A stretch of DNA of 64,000 nt, taken from positions 6,803,981-6,867,980 of the forward strand of contig NC_021237.1 in the NCBI RefSeq assembly GCF_000397205.1. The letters run 5' to 3'. A program made the position numbers and the translations under genes. The notes beneath the pieces were generated by a model that worked only from the letters and a program-made list of their open reading frames with translations, ran no database searches and was not told the origin of the DNA. Source of the DNA: Pseudomonas protegens CHA0. Its GTDB lineage: Bacteria; Pseudomonadota; Gammaproteobacteria; Pseudomonadales; Pseudomonadaceae. Each line of letters begins with the position of its first letter. Within the stretch, counting starts at the first letter, position 1. Of this stretch, positions 36,642 through 47,785 are shown piece after piece.

Positions 36642-37544
36642 TCAAGTATTGAGCGATGGATGCTCGCGCAGGGCCTGCACGGCGAAATCGACAAAGCTGC
36701 GTACCCGCGCCGGCGCCTTGCGACCGCCCTGGTACACCACGTGGATCGGCAAGGGCGGCAGCTCGAAATCCGCCAACACGATCTGCAACTGGCCGGCAGC
36801 GACCTGATCGGCCACCTGATAGGACAGCACCCGGGTCAGGCCCAGCCCCAGGCAGGCGGCACTGATGGCGGCCTGGTTGGCGCTCACCAGCAGCCGCGGT
36901 TCCGGGCGCAGGCTCAGAGCGCGCCCGGCGTCGTTGAATTGCCAGTGGCGCGCCTGGCCGGTGGAGGATGGCGCAATCAGCGGAGCCTGGCGCAGGTCAT
37001 CGGGGTGCTGGGGGCAACCATGGGCCGCCAGGAATCCGGGGGCTGCACAGACCACCCGGCGCACCTGGCCTACTCGGATGCTGTGCTGGCCGCTGTCCGG
37101 CAATTCGCCGATGCGCACCGCCACATCGATGCCTTCATCCACCATGTTCGCCACTCGGTCCACCAGCAAGGCGTTGATGCTGACCTGTGGATAACGTTGC
37201 AGGTAACGCACCAGCAGCGGGGTGACGAACAGATCGCCGAACAGCACCGGCGCAGTCAGGCTCAGTTGCCCCCGTGGCTGGGCGTGGATGCCGGCGGCCG
37301 AGGCCTCGGCATCCTGCACCTCGGCGAGAATGCGTCGGCAGTCCTCCAGATAACGTTGCCCGGCTTCGCTCAGGTGCACCTTGCGGGTGGTGCGTACCAG
37401 CAACTGGGTGCCGATGCGCTGTTCGAGGGCTGCCACGGCCCGGGTGACGCTGGCCGCCGACAGGTTAAGGCGCCGCGCAGCCGCGGCGAACCCCTGCTCC
37501 TGGGCGACACAGACGAACACCTGCATTTCCTGAAACCTGTCCAT
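36642..37544 (-). CDS. LysR-family transcriptional regulator
   Basis: 300 residues. Winged HTH at 1-60 (A-A-A-R-R-L-N-L-S-A-A-S-V-T-R) and a periplasmic-binding-like effector domain (about 90-295). The sequence resembles the CrgA/DhcR subgroup (L-V-R-T-T-R-K and A-P-V-L-F-G). It lies upstream of the GST gene on the same strand, 126 bp away, so may control the GST-flavoprotein pair, though many LysR genes are divergent from their target. Confidence 0.9.
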   Translation of the reverse strand: MDRFQEMQVFVCVAQEQGFAAAARRLNLSAASVTRAVAALEQRIGTQLLVRTTRKVHLSEAGQRYLEDCRRILAEVQDAEASAAGIHAQPRGQLSLTAPVLFGDLFVTPLLVRYLQRYPQVSINALLVDRVANMVDEGIDVAVRIGELPDSGQHSIRVGQVRRVVCAAPGFLAAHGCPQHPDDLRQAPLIAPSSTGQARHWQFNDAGRALSLRPEPRLLVSANQAAISAACLGLGLTRVLSYQVADQVAAGQLQIVLADFELPPLPIHVVYQGGRKAPARVRSFVDFAVQALREHPSLNT

Positions 37545-37614
37545 GTCTTATCTCACCTGGCAGCGCCCGCCCGACAGGCGCCCCGCACGCGCAGCATAAT
37601 CCACGGCCACGACG

Positions 37615-37935
37615 TCAGGGAGCGCACCAGGTCTGCACCTCGTGCTTGTCGAATCCAGGGCAACGGTTGGTTTTGGCAATCAACCGGTAAGGTTGGTCTT
37701 GGGCGTAGGAAAAATAGAAGTAGTACTGCTGATCTTCACCGTATAGCCAATAGGAAGAGGAACCCTGGTTGATCAGGGTCGGTTCAAAGGTCCAGATGGA
37801 CGATTCAGCAGGAATGAAATTGGTTCGGTCCATCAGCAGCAAGAGGCTGTTGGAGAGCACTGGGGTCAGGACTCCCAGGCCCAGGACAGCCACCATCAGA
37901 ACGATCATCCATCCATGAATCAGGCGAAGTGTCAT
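37615..37935 (-). CDS. Small membrane protein, unknown function
   Basis: 106 residues. One strong membrane helix at about 9-36, then a polar, aromatic-rich exported part (S-S-Y-W-L-Y-G-E, Y-Y-F-Y-F-S-Y) with two cysteines (in N-R-C-P-G and T-W-C-A-P) that could form a disulfide. No family recognised. Base composition is lower in GC than neighbouring genes, as in the type VI locus beyond it. Start follows a weak GGAA site. Confidence 0.65.
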   Translation of the reverse strand: MTLRLIHGWMIVLMVAVLGLGVLTPVLSNSLLLLMDRTNFIPAESSIWTFEPTLINQGSSSYWLYGEDQQYYFYFSYAQDQPYRLIAKTNRCPGFDKHEVQTWCAP

Positions 37936-38286
37936 TGGTTTTCCATTAGCGCGCTAAAAAATTCCGGCCTGTGCACAAGTCGGGATTCGCCGGGGCGTCC
38001 ACTGGCACTCGCAGTGGATTCGCAGAACCAAAACTGTCGCACAAAAATAACACTCTGATTTCAATTGTTTTTCGAAGATCCAACGCGGACAGGCGAGCAA
38101 GGACAAGGGTGCACCCCAGACGTTTGGTTCCTTCCCGCCGGCGGCGTGAAGCGCGAGTGGTCCCCTGTGACGACAGACTGCCTTTCAGCTCTTGCCGCGC
38201 CCCTGGTTACTCTTTGATAATCCGCCGCTCGGGCCACCCACTGGCCCCAGGGAAGATGCGTATCGCATCGCAGGCGGAGTCTCAGC
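37936..38286. other. Gene-free stretch before the effector gene
   Basis: 351 bp, more AT-rich than average (especially 38035-38075). Contains the perfect palindrome TTAGCGCGCTAA (37946-37957) just upstream of the small membrane-protein gene, possibly part of its leader or operator, and presumably the promoter of the effector operon. No gene supported. Confidence 0.6.
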
Positions 38287-39513
38287 ATGGATGTACAGGC
38301 CGCAGCGCGGTTGGGCGACGACATCGCCCATGGATTCGGAGTTGCTGCCATGCTCGCCGGCGCGGTCGCAGGCGCTCTCATTGGCGCGGCCATCATTGCG
38401 GCGACCGCGGCAACAGGCGGCCTGGCGGTGGTGATCCTGGCGGGTTCGGTCGCCGCCGGTGGCCTGTCGATGTTCCAGCTGGTGAAGGGGCTGTCGACCA
38501 TCTTCGATCTGCCCGAGCCAACCACCGGTGAACTCATAAGGGGCAGTCCCAACGTATTCGTCAACTTGCGCAATGCCATGCGTGCCGGCGAGGACGTGTC
38601 CAGTTCCTGTACCGGCTTTCCCGTGGCGCATCCCCCCTGGCCCTTCCCGGTCACCATCGCCGAAGGCAGCGCTACCGTGTACATCAACGGCAAGCCGGCG
38701 GCGCGACTGAGCAGTAAGATGACCTGCGGCGCGCATATCAAGTCGGGTAGCCCGAACACCTTCATCGGCGGTCCGACGCTGCAGGTGGAATTCGTGCTGG
38801 ATATCGAGGGCTGGCTGCATACCGGCCTGGAGGCGCTGGGCCTGGTCGCCGCCGCCGGCGCGCTGGTGCTGGCCGCCATGGCCGGCCTCGCGGCCCTGCT
38901 GACCACCGTGGCGGTGGGGGCCGCGATCTATGGCGGCATGGAGTTGCTGGGCCAGCTCGGCGACCGGCTCGGCCCGGGCTACCGCGACCTGCTGCAAGGT
39001 ATCGCCGGCCTGGCGCTGCTCGGCGCCGGGCCGAAAATGGCCAAGTTGAGCGCCGAACGCAATGCCGCGCGACTGGCCAACCAGTCGCAGGTGCTCGAGG
39101 TGCGCACGGCCGCCCAGGTCAACGAGGCGATGGTCGCCGAGGGCAACTTGCCGGCTTGGCTGGAAGGCACCCAGGTCAAGACCGAAATAGTGCCACCGGG
39201 AAGGCAATACCAGATGGTCGTCGCCAAGGGCCAGGCCGAAGCCATCATGCAGGGCAAGCCAGCCTTCGGAGGTTTCGCCGCCCCCGAGCCGATTCCCAGC
39301 CAGGCCTACGCTCGGGATAAACTGGTGATCCTCGATCGATTCAAGACAGACGTATCCCATGTGATCACCGTCGAAACCACCGCACCGCAAAAGATTCACA
39401 GTGGTATCACCGGCCCGCTGGAGAACTACAAGGGCGGCGTGCAGCAGGTGGAGTTCGTCGGTGACAGGAATCTGAAAATTGTCGGCACGCCTGGTGTGCT
39501 GCCTGTGGAGTGA
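38287..39513 (+). CDS. tne2: prePAAR-PAAR type VI secretion effector, probable NAD(P)ase Tne2
   Basis: 408 residues. The prePAAR motif A-A-R-x2-D-x3-H is at 6-15, followed by a membrane segment (about 18-66), a PAAR spike-tip domain (about 78-163; candidate Zn ligands H115, C147, H150), a second membrane region (about 176-247) and a C-terminal toxin domain (about 270-408). The toxin begins near W-L-E-G and has a G-G-F-A core and a later V-E-T-T motif. Domain order, host group and position by glmS match the P. protegens NADase effector Tne2 as I remember it; the enzyme activity is not proven by sequence. GGAG is seven bases upstream. Confidence 0.78.
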   Translation: MDVQAAARLGDDIAHGFGVAAMLAGAVAGALIGAAIIAATAATGGLAVVILAGSVAAGGLSMFQLVKGLSTIFDLPEPTTGELIRGSPNVFVNLRNAMRAGEDVSSSCTGFPVAHPPWPFPVTIAEGSATVYINGKPAARLSSKMTCGAHIKSGSPNTFIGGPTLQVEFVLDIEGWLHTGLEALGLVAAAGALVLAAMAGLAALLTTVAVGAAIYGGMELLGQLGDRLGPGYRDLLQGIAGLALLGAGPKMAKLSAERNAARLANQSQVLEVRTAAQVNEAMVAEGNLPAWLEGTQVKTEIVPPGRQYQMVVAKGQAEAIMQGKPAFGGFAAPEPIPSQAYARDKLVILDRFKTDVSHVITVETTAPQKIHSGITGPLENYKGGVQQVEFVGDRNLKIVGTPGVLPVE

Positions 39514-39518
39514 AAGTT

Positions 39519-39980
39519 GTGATTAGTGATTTCGAGCGGATCCGCGAAGACGGCAAGGTCATCGACGAAAACATGACGGTGGACCAGATGATCGCCCTCG
39601 GGTGGTCTCCTTGCCGGGTCGTCGAGGCTCGCTGGCGCTGGCAGGAACAGCTCCTGAGCGTGGTCAACAGCCGCGGCCTGCTGGCGATCGTGGTGCCGGA
39701 TCGGCAACACCTGGCCATCCTGTGGAACGATGACGATACGGGCGTGGCCGCAACCCTCTACGTGGTCTCCGGTGACCGCCAGCAACAGATCAGGATTGCC
39801 GACCAGTTACTGATCAATGGCCAGCTCGAGGCAGGTATCTACAGCTGGTTCGAACAGTTCCCGCAGGTTTCGCCCAGCATCTTTACCTGCATGTTCAGCC
39901 GTCAACGTGACCAGGCAATGTTCAGGGTGGATATCGACGCGTCGACTGGCGACATTGTTTCGATACAGCATTCGCGCTGA
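39519..39980 (+). CDS. tni2: Immunity protein for the PAAR effector (probable Tni2)
   Basis: About 153 residues, acidic and soluble, no signal peptide. It follows the toxin directly. GTG at 39519 has GGAG eight bases upstream; an in-frame GTG at 39510 overlaps the toxin stop by four bases but has no ribosome-binding site. Position and size are standard for a cognate immunity protein that blocks the toxin in the cytoplasm. I recognise no separate domain. Confidence 0.75.
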   Translation: MISDFERIREDGKVIDENMTVDQMIALGWSPCRVVEARWRWQEQLLSVVNSRGLLAIVVPDRQHLAILWNDDDTGVAATLYVVSGDRQQQIRIADQLLINGQLEAGIYSWFEQFPQVSPSIFTCMFSRQRDQAMFRVDIDASTGDIVSIQHSR

Positions 39981-40043
39981 GCGCTGTTCAGCACCGCCAC
40001 GCCTGAGCGACGAGCGCTGCAGGCAGGCAAAGGGAAATAACAA

Positions 40044-40073
40044 AGAGGGGAGCCCGGCTGGGCTCCCCTCTTG
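40044..40073 (+). terminator. Strong hairpin after the effector-immunity pair
   Basis: Perfect 13-bp stem AAGAGGGGAGCCC / GGGCTCCCCTCTT with a 4-base loop, 63 bp after the immunity gene stop. Works in either direction in form; a T-rich end (CTCTT) follows. Confidence 0.8.
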
Positions 40074-40261
40074 CTGTGTCAGCTTCGATGATCCAGGACC
40101 ATCACTTGAGTGATAGTGAAGATTAAAGACTGTCTCGCCGGCCCAAGAAAATATCGCCCCGAATGCTGTCGCGGAATTGTTTCCTACTGATGCTGGCAGC
40201 GGCATGGCGCTGAGATGGGCTTGCCAATTTGGCAAACCATCACAGTAGAGAGAGGCCTGAT

Positions 40262-40648
40262 ATGCCCACTTTGAATCCTGCAATCACGCTGGTCGGCAAC
40301 CTTGACCAATTCAACCATGATGGTTTCGAGATCGAAGCCATGAACTTCCTCTTCGATCGCCTTGATCGTGGCAACCTGACGGTGGATGGCGAGCCCCTGT
40401 ACATTGGCAATCAAGCTGTCCATCACTACACCTGGCGCGACAAACAACGTAACCGCACCTGCTCAATGTTCTACACGTATGGCAATACCCCGAGCAGTCA
40501 TCTTTCGGTTTATGGCCTGGGCAAACACGTTGGTGACAGCGACAAGGAATACGCGCTCTACACCTGGATCGACAAGAAAGAACAGCTGTACACCCTGGCC
40601 CCAACCCGCAGCGATTCACGCTTTCGCTCGCTGCTAGCGCCCAACTGA
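40262..40648 (+). CDS. Orphan small protein, unknown function
   Basis: 128 residues, soluble, with H-H-Y-T-W, Y-T-Y-G and Y-T-W-I motifs rich in aromatics and no signal peptide. AGAGAGG lies eight bases before ATG 40262; a start at 40229 would be behind no site. It stands alone between two hairpins. It does not look like an Eag (DUF1795) chaperone, which prePAAR effectors normally need. Possibly another immunity- or adaptor-type gene (inference from position). Confidence 0.65.
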   Translation: MPTLNPAITLVGNLDQFNHDGFEIEAMNFLFDRLDRGNLTVDGEPLYIGNQAVHHYTWRDKQRNRTCSMFYTYGNTPSSHLSVYGLGKHVGDSDKEYALYTWIDKKEQLYTLAPTRSDSRFRSLLAPN

Positions 40649-40673
40649 GTCGGCGCCATGTGAAGCAGCCCCC

Positions 40674-40708
40674 TGCAACAAGGCGCTCATCTGGAGCGCC
40701 TTGTTGCA
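40674..40708. terminator. Bidirectional terminator between the orphan gene and glmS
   Basis: 15-bp perfect stem (TGCAACAAGGCGCTC and its complement) with a 5-base loop between convergent genes. Serves both the orphan gene and glmS. Confidence 0.82.
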
Positions 40709-40741
40709 AGAGCGAGCACCTGGGCGGTCACTGTGGATAAC
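40709..40741. other. Expected attTn7 insertion position downstream of glmS
   Basis: Tn7-family elements recognise the 3' end of glmS (kept here) and insert about 25 bp beyond its stop, near 40717. The short stretch between the terminator and glmS is intact with no Tn7 ends visible. Position follows established Tn7 biology, not a sequence motif. Confidence 0.55.
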
Positions 40742-42574
40742 TCACTCCACGGTCACCGACTTGGCGAGGTTGCGCGGCTGGTCGACGTCGGTGCCCTTGA
40801 GCACGGCCACGTAGTAGGACAGCAGCTGCAGCGGGATGGTGTAGAGGATCGGCGAGAGGATGTCGTGGATGTGCGGCATCTGGATCACGTGGGTGCCTTC
40901 GCCATTGGTCATGCCGGCCTGCTCGTCGGCGAACACGATCAGCTCGCCGCCACGGGCGCGCACTTCCTGCAGGTTGGACTTGAGCTTTTCCAGCAGCTCG
41001 TTGTTCGGTGCCACGGTAACCACCGGCATGTCGTTATCCACAAGCGCCAGGGGGCCGTGCTTGAGCTCGCCGGCCGGATAGGCTTCGGCGTGGATGTAGG
41101 AAATCTCCTTGAGCTTGAGCGAGCCTTCCATCGCCACCGGGTACTGGGCACCACGGCCGAGGAACAGGGTGTGGTGCTTGTCGGCAAACAGCTCGGCCGT
41201 TTTTTCCACCACGCCATCCATGGCCAGGGCTTCGCCCAGGCGGATCGGCAGGCGACGCAGCTCTTCCACCAGCTCGGCTTCCACGCCGGCGGCCAGGGTG
41301 CCACGTACCTGGCCCAGGGACAGGGTCAGCAGCAGCAGGCCCACCAGTTGGGTGGTGAAGGCCTTGGTGGAGGCCACGCCGATCTCGCGACCGGCCTGGG
41401 TCAGCAAGGTCAGGTCCGATTCACGCACCAGGGAGCTGATGCCGACGTTGCAGATCGCCAGGCTGGCGAGGAAGCCCAGCTCCTTGGCATTGCGCAGAGC
41501 GGCCAAAGTGTCGGCGGTTTCGCCGGACTGGGAGATGGTCACGAACAGGGTGTCGGGCTGCACCACCACCTTGCGGTAGCGGAACTCGCTGGCCACTTCC
41601 ACCTGGCAGGGGATGCCGGCCAGTTCTTCCAGCCAGTAACGGGCGACCATGCCGGCATGGTAGCTGGTGCCGCAGGCGACGATCTGCACATTGCGCACCT
41701 TGGCGAACAGCTCGGCGGCTTGCGGACCGAAGGCCTGGACCAGTACCTGGTTGGCACTCAGGCGGCCTTCCAGGGTGCGCTGCACCACGGATGGCTGCTC
41801 GTGGATTTCCTTGAGCATGAAGTGGCGGAACTCGCCCTTCTCTGCCGCTTCGGCGCCATCGCGGTACTGCACCGCTTCGCGTTCCACGGCCTTGCCGTTG
41901 ATGTCCCAGATCTGCACGCTGTCGCGGCGGATTTCGGCGATATCACCTTCTTCCAGGTACATGAAGCGGTCAGTGACCTGGCGCAGGGCCAACTGGTCGG
42001 AGGCGAGGAAGTTTTCCCCCAGGCCCAGGCCGATCACCAGCGGGCTGCCGCTGCGGGCCGCAACCAGGCGGTCCGGCTGGCTGGCGCTGATCACGGCCAG
42101 GCCGTAGGCACCATGCAACTCCTCGACGGTGGCCTTGAGGGCCTTGGTGAGGTCTCCCAGGTCCTTGAGCTTGTGGTTCAGCAAGTGGGCGATGACTTCG
42201 GTGTCGGTGTCCGAAGTGAACTCGTAACCCAGGGCGCCGAGCTGCGCGCGCAAGGCTTCGTGGTTCTCGATGATGCCGTTGTGCACGATCGCCAGGTCGC
42301 CGGAGAAATGCGGGTGGGCATTACGTTCGCATGGCGCACCGTGGGTGGCCCAGCGGGTGTGGGCGATGCCCAGGCGGCCGACCAGCGGCTCACTGGCCAG
42401 GGCCTGCTCCAGTTCGCTGACCTTGCCCGGGCGCCGCATGCGCTCCAGCTTGCCGGCATTGGTATAGACCGCCACACCGGCGCTGTCGTAGCCGCGGTAT
42501 TCGAGGCGCTTGAGGCCTTCCAGCAAAATGGCGGTGATATTGCGTTCAGCAACGGCGCCAACAATTCCACACAT
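40742..42574 (-). CDS. glmS: Glutamine:fructose-6-phosphate aminotransferase GlmS
   Basis: 610 residues. N-terminal glutaminase: Cys2 nucleophile (M-C-G-I-V-G), R-W-A-T-H-G, H-N-G-I-I-E-N. Two SIS sugar domains (about 285-605) with S-Q-S-G-E-T-A-D and the C-terminal K-S-V-T-V-E. It makes glucosamine-6-phosphate for cell wall and LPS. It sits 10 bp after glmR on the same strand and shares the region with glmU. Its 3' end is the attTn7 recognition region. Confidence 0.97.
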   Translation of the reverse strand: MCGIVGAVAERNITAILLEGLKRLEYRGYDSAGVAVYTNAGKLERMRRPGKVSELEQALASEPLVGRLGIAHTRWATHGAPCERNAHPHFSGDLAIVHNGIIENHEALRAQLGALGYEFTSDTDTEVIAHLLNHKLKDLGDLTKALKATVEELHGAYGLAVISASQPDRLVAARSGSPLVIGLGLGENFLASDQLALRQVTDRFMYLEEGDIAEIRRDSVQIWDINGKAVEREAVQYRDGAEAAEKGEFRHFMLKEIHEQPSVVQRTLEGRLSANQVLVQAFGPQAAELFAKVRNVQIVACGTSYHAGMVARYWLEELAGIPCQVEVASEFRYRKVVVQPDTLFVTISQSGETADTLAALRNAKELGFLASLAICNVGISSLVRESDLTLLTQAGREIGVASTKAFTTQLVGLLLLTLSLGQVRGTLAAGVEAELVEELRRLPIRLGEALAMDGVVEKTAELFADKHHTLFLGRGAQYPVAMEGSLKLKEISYIHAEAYPAGELKHGPLALVDNDMPVVTVAPNNELLEKLKSNLQEVRARGGELIVFADEQAGMTNGEGTHVIQMPHIHDILSPILYTIPLQLLSYYVAVLKGTDVDQPRNLAKSVTVE

Positions 42575-42584
42575 GGTTTCTCTC

Positions 42585-43352
42585 CTAGCTGACAGCCGCG
42601 CAAATCAGAGTTATGCCGCGGGCCTGGATCTGGTCGCGGACCTCTAAGGGCAGGCGATCATCGGTAATAAGGGTATGGACGCTGCTCCACGGCAGCTCCA
42701 GGTTGGGAATCTTGCGGCCGATCTTGTCGGATTCGACCATCACCACCACTTCACGGGCCACTTCGGCCATGACCCGGCTCAAACCCAGCAGTTCGTTGAA
42801 GGTGGTAGTGCCACGGGCCAGATCGATGCCATCGGCACCGATAAACAGCTGGTCGAAGTCGTATGAGCGTAGAACCTGCTCGGCCACCTGGCCCTGGAAG
42901 GACTCGGAATGCGGGTCCCAGGTGCCACCAGTCATCAACAGCACCGGCTCGTGCTCCAGCTCGCTCAGAGCGTTGGCCACATTCAGCGAGTTGGTCATGA
43001 CCACCAGGCCAGGCTGCAGGCCCAGCTCGGGGATCATCGCGGCGGTGGTGCTGCCACTGTCGATGATGATCCGGGCATGCTCACGGATACGCTGCACCGC
43101 AGCGCGGGCAATGGCCTGCTTGTAGAGGGATACGGGCTGGCCAATATCGCTGACCAGTTCCTGGGGCATGGTGATCGCTCCACCGTAGCGGCGCAGCAGC
43201 AAGCCATTGCTCTCCAGGGCGGCCAGGTCCTTTCGAATCGTAACTTCAGAGGTTTCGAAACGCTTGGCCAACTCGTCGACACTCACTTCGCCCTGTTCAT
43301 TGAGCAAGGCGAGGATGTTGTGGCGACGTTGAGGTGTGTTGCGTTTTGACAT
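42585..43352 (-). CDS. glmR: DeoR-family regulator upstream of glmS (GlmR)
   Basis: 255 residues: N-terminal DeoR winged HTH (about 5-60; [17 protein letters not shown]) and a sugar-phosphate-binding C-terminal domain ([15 protein letters not shown]). In pseudomonads this gene precedes glmS and controls amino-sugar metabolism. The start at 43352 ([10 protein letters not shown]) is the standard one. Ten bases separate it from glmS. Confidence 0.9.
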   Translation of the reverse strand: MSKRNTPQRRHNILALLNEQGEVSVDELAKRFETSEVTIRKDLAALESNGLLLRRYGGAITMPQELVSDIGQPVSLYKQAIARAAVQRIREHARIIIDSGSTTAAMIPELGLQPGLVVMTNSLNVANALSELEHEPVLLMTGGTWDPHSESFQGQVAEQVLRSYDFDQLFIGADGIDLARGTTTFNELLGLSRVMAEVAREVVVMVESDKIGRKIPNLELPWSSVHTLITDDRLPLEVRDQIQARGITLICAAVS

Positions 43353-43437
43353 GATGGCTTTAAGTTTCGATTCGAAAGATAACGGAAGCAATAAAAACCC
43401 AAGATCGAAACTTCGTCAAGCGCACAGGTGAAAAAAA

Positions 43438-43491
43438 TCGCCGGCAAGCCGGCTCCTACAGATGGGTGTAAGAGCCAGCTTGCCGGCGAAC
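43438..43491. repeat. REP-type inverted repeat pair between glmR and glmU
   Basis: TCGCCGGCAAGCCGGCTCCT (43438-43457) and an inverted copy ending GCTTGCCGGCGAA near 43490 flank a short spacer. Same unit as at 2424-2503. Located in the 163-bp glmU-glmR gap; it may form the 3' end of the glmU mRNA. Confidence 0.85.
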
Positions 43492-43515
43492 AGGGTTCCG
43501 CGGTTGTGGATAACC

Positions 43516-44883
43516 TCAGTCCTTCTTGATCTTCTCCGGCCGTTTCCAGCCGTCGATGTTCTTCTGCCGGGCGCGGCCGACCGCCAGTTGAGCCGGGGCC
43601 ACATCCTGGGTGATGGTGGAACCGGCAGCCGTGGTGGCGCCGGAGGAGATATCCACAGGTGCTACCAACGAGTTGTTGGAGCCGATGAACACGTCTTCGC
43701 CCATGATCGTCTTGTGCTTGTTCACCCCATCGTAGTTGCAGGTGATGGTGCCGGCGCCAATGTTGGTGCGCGCACCGATCACCGCGTCGCCCAGGTAGGT
43801 CAGGTGGCCGGCCTTGGCACCCTGGCCCAGGTGGGCATTCTTCAGTTCGACGAAGTTACCCACATGAGCCCTGGCTTCCAGCACGGTACCGGGACGCAGC
43901 CGGGCGAACGGACCGGCATCGCTGCCCTCGCCCATCACCGCGCCATCGAGGTGGCTGTTGGCCTTGATCACCGCGCCCTTGCGCAGGGTGCTGTCCTTGA
44001 TCACGCAGTTGGGACCGATTACCACGTCGTCCTCGATCACTACCCGGCCTTCGAGAATCACGTTGATGTCGATCAGCACGTCGCGGCCCACCGTGACTTC
44101 GCCGCGTACGTCGAAGCGTGCCGGGTCGCGCAAGGTCACGCCCTGGGCCATCAACCGGCGGCCGGCCCGCAGCTGGTAGTGCCGCTCCAGCTCGGCCAGT
44201 TGCTTGCGGTCGTTGGCGCCCTGCACTTCCATGGCGTCGTGGGGCTGCTCGGTGGCGACGATCAGGCCGTCGCTGACCGCCATGGCGATCACGTCGGTGA
44301 GGTAGTACTCGCCCTGGGCGTTGTTGTTGGACAGCCGGCCGGTCCAGTCGCCCAGGCGCTTGCCGGGCACTGCGAGAATGCCGGTGTTGCCTTCGGTGAT
44401 GGCGCGAGTGGCTTCGTCAGCATCCTTCTGCTCGACGATGGCGACGACTTTGCCGTCGGCATCACGAACGATGCGCCCGTAGCCGGTAGGGTCGTCCAGC
44501 TCGACGGTAAGCAGGCCCAGTTGCTCCGGCCCCACCTGCTTGAGCAGGCGCTGCAGGGTCTCGACTTCGATCAGCGGCACGTCGCCGTAGAGGATCAGCA
44601 CCGTGTCAGCAGTGATAAAAGGCACGGCCTGGGCCACCGCATGGCCGGTACCCAGTTGCTTGTCCTGCAGCACGAAATTCAGGTCGTCGGCGTCCAGCCG
44701 CTCGCGCACCGCATCGGCACCGTGGCCGATCACCACATGGATACGCTGTGGGTCGAGTTGCCGGGCGCTGTGGATAACATGCCCGAGCATGGAGTTGCCG
44801 GCGACCGGGTGAAGAACCTTGGGCAGCGCCGAACGCATGCGGGTGCCCTGGCCTGCGGCGAGGATAACGATTTCGAGAGACAT
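43516..44883 (-). CDS. glmU: Bifunctional N-acetylglucosamine-1-phosphate uridyltransferase / acetyltransferase GlmU
   Basis: 455 residues. N-terminal nucleotidyltransferase with L-A-A-G-Q-G-T-R-M (8-16) and a C-terminal left-handed beta-helix acetyltransferase of hexapeptide repeats (about 250-440). It acetylates glucosamine-1-phosphate and forms UDP-GlcNAc, feeding peptidoglycan and LPS. It follows the atp operon terminator on the same strand. Confidence 0.97.
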   Translation of the reverse strand: MSLEIVILAAGQGTRMRSALPKVLHPVAGNSMLGHVIHSARQLDPQRIHVVIGHGADAVRERLDADDLNFVLQDKQLGTGHAVAQAVPFITADTVLILYGDVPLIEVETLQRLLKQVGPEQLGLLTVELDDPTGYGRIVRDADGKVVAIVEQKDADEATRAITEGNTGILAVPGKRLGDWTGRLSNNNAQGEYYLTDVIAMAVSDGLIVATEQPHDAMEVQGANDRKQLAELERHYQLRAGRRLMAQGVTLRDPARFDVRGEVTVGRDVLIDINVILEGRVVIEDDVVIGPNCVIKDSTLRKGAVIKANSHLDGAVMGEGSDAGPFARLRPGTVLEARAHVGNFVELKNAHLGQGAKAGHLTYLGDAVIGARTNIGAGTITCNYDGVNKHKTIMGEDVFIGSNNSLVAPVDISSGATTAAGSTITQDVAPAQLAVGRARQKNIDGWKRPEKIKKD

Positions 44884-44945
44884 GACTGGCTACCAATCCT
44901 GGAAGGTCAGACTGCGACCAAGAGGGGGGGTGAATGGCGGAAAAT

Positions 44946-44973
44946 AAAAAGGGTAGCCGAGGCTACCCTTTTT
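44946..44973 (-). terminator. Intrinsic terminator of the atp operon
   Basis: GGGTAGCC / GGCTACCC 8-bp stem flanked by A5 and T5 gives a U-run on either strand. It lies 27 bp after the atpC stop, reading toward glmU. Confidence 0.93.
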
Positions 44974-44999
44974 AATCAATCACACAGAAAGCCTGCGAC

Positions 45000-45425
45000 T
45001 TAGCCGCCGAACTTCTTGCGGATCTGCTGGACGGTACGCAGCTGAGCTGCGGCCTCGGCCAGACGTGCAGCAGCAGAACCGTAGTCGAAATCTGCGCCTT
45101 TTTCATTCAGGGCCTTCTCAGCAGCCTTGACGGCTTCCTGAGCGGAGGCTTCGTCCAGGTCGGCAGCACGTTGCACGGTGTCGGCAAGAACCTTGACCAT
45201 GTTCGGCTGAACCTCGAGGAAACCACCGGAGATGTAGAACACCTCGGCTTCCCCGCCCTGCTTGATCAAGCGGATCGGACCTGGCTTCAGGTTGGTGATC
45301 AGCGGTGCGTGACCCAGAGCGATACCAAGATCACCCAGTTCACCGTGCGCAACCACCATCTCCACCAGACCGGAGAAGATTTCCCCTTCCGCGCTGACGA
45401 TATCGCAATGGACTGTCATAGCCAT
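45000..45425 (-). CDS. atpC: ATP synthase F1 epsilon subunit
   Basis: 141 residues: N-terminal beta barrel ([18 protein letters not shown]) and C-terminal two-helix regulatory domain. Couples the rotor to catalysis and can inhibit hydrolysis. Last gene of the nine-gene operon, 45 bp after atpD, followed by an intrinsic terminator. Confidence 0.97.
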   Translation of the reverse strand: MAMTVHCDIVSAEGEIFSGLVEMVVAHGELGDLGIALGHAPLITNLKPGPIRLIKQGGEAEVFYISGGFLEVQPNMVKVLADTVQRAADLDEASAQEAVKAAEKALNEKGADFDYGSAAARLAEAAAQLRTVQQIRKKFGG

Positions 45426-45470
45426 CTGCTTGCCTCAACCTAAATTAGCGCCCGTTGCCGGGCGCCGGGA

Positions 45471-46874
<1,404 letters not shown>

Positions 46875-47735
46875 TTAAACCGCGGCAGCGCCGCCGACGA
46901 TTTCCGAGATCTCTTGGGTGATCGCAGCCTGACGCGCCTTGTTGTAGATCAGCTGCAAATCGCTGATCAAATCACCGGCGTTGTCGGTAGCGTTCTTCAT
47001 TGCGATCATCCGCGCCGCTTGTTCAGCTGCGTTGTTCTCGACCACCGCCTGGTAGACCTGCGACTCCACGTAACGGACCATCAAGCCGTCCAGCAGCTCC
47101 TTGGCATCCGGTTCGTAGAGGTAGTCCCAGTGGTGCTTGAGTTCTTGATCCGGGGTTGCCTCCAGTGGAATCAACTGCTCCACGGTCGGCTGCTGGGTCA
47201 TGGTGTTGATGAACTTGTTGGATACCACGGACAGGCGGTCAATCCGGCCTTCCAGGTACGCATCCAGCATCACCTTGACGCTGCCGATCAGATCATTGAT
47301 CGACGGCTCTTCACCCAGATGGCTGATAGCTGCAACGACGTTACCGCCGAAGTTGCGGAAGAAGGCCGCACCCTTGCTACCGACCACACACAGATCGATC
47401 TCGACGCCTTGTTCGCGGTTTACCGCCATGTCCTTGACCAGGGCCTTGAACAGGTTGGTGTTCAAGCCACCACACAGACCACGGTCACTGCTCACCACAA
47501 CGTAACCGACGCGCTTGATAGCACGGTCGATCATGAATGGGTGACGATATTCCGGGTTGGCGTTGGCCAGATGACCAATAACCTGGCGGATGCGCTCCGC
47601 ATAAGGACGGCTAGCAGCCATGCGCATTTGTGCCTTGCGCATTTTGCTGACCGCCACTTTTTCCATGGCGCTGGTAATTTTTTGCGTGCTTTTGATGCTC
47701 GCAATCTTACTGCGAATCTCTTTTGCGCCTGCCAT
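46875..47735 (-). CDS. atpG: ATP synthase F1 gamma subunit
   Basis: 286 residues; long N- and C-terminal helices ([19 protein letters not shown] at the start) forming the central shaft, with the conserved [10 protein letters not shown] core near 80. 50 bp after atpA. Confidence 0.97.
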   Translation of the reverse strand: MAGAKEIRSKIASIKSTQKITSAMEKVAVSKMRKAQMRMAASRPYAERIRQVIGHLANANPEYRHPFMIDRAIKRVGYVVVSSDRGLCGGLNTNLFKALVKDMAVNREQGVEIDLCVVGSKGAAFFRNFGGNVVAAISHLGEEPSINDLIGSVKVMLDAYLEGRIDRLSVVSNKFINTMTQQPTVEQLIPLEATPDQELKHHWDYLYEPDAKELLDGLMVRYVESQVYQAVVENNAAEQAARMIAMKNATDNAGDLISDLQLIYNKARQAAITQEISEIVGGAAAV

Positions 47736-47785
47736 GTAACACCTATCAGGTTAGCAAGCGGGAGCCTTGCGGCTCCCGCTGCGGC

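Noticed and set aside
40733..42592. 619-codon plus-strand frame opposite glmS
   Set aside because: Antisense shadow of the clear GlmS frame.
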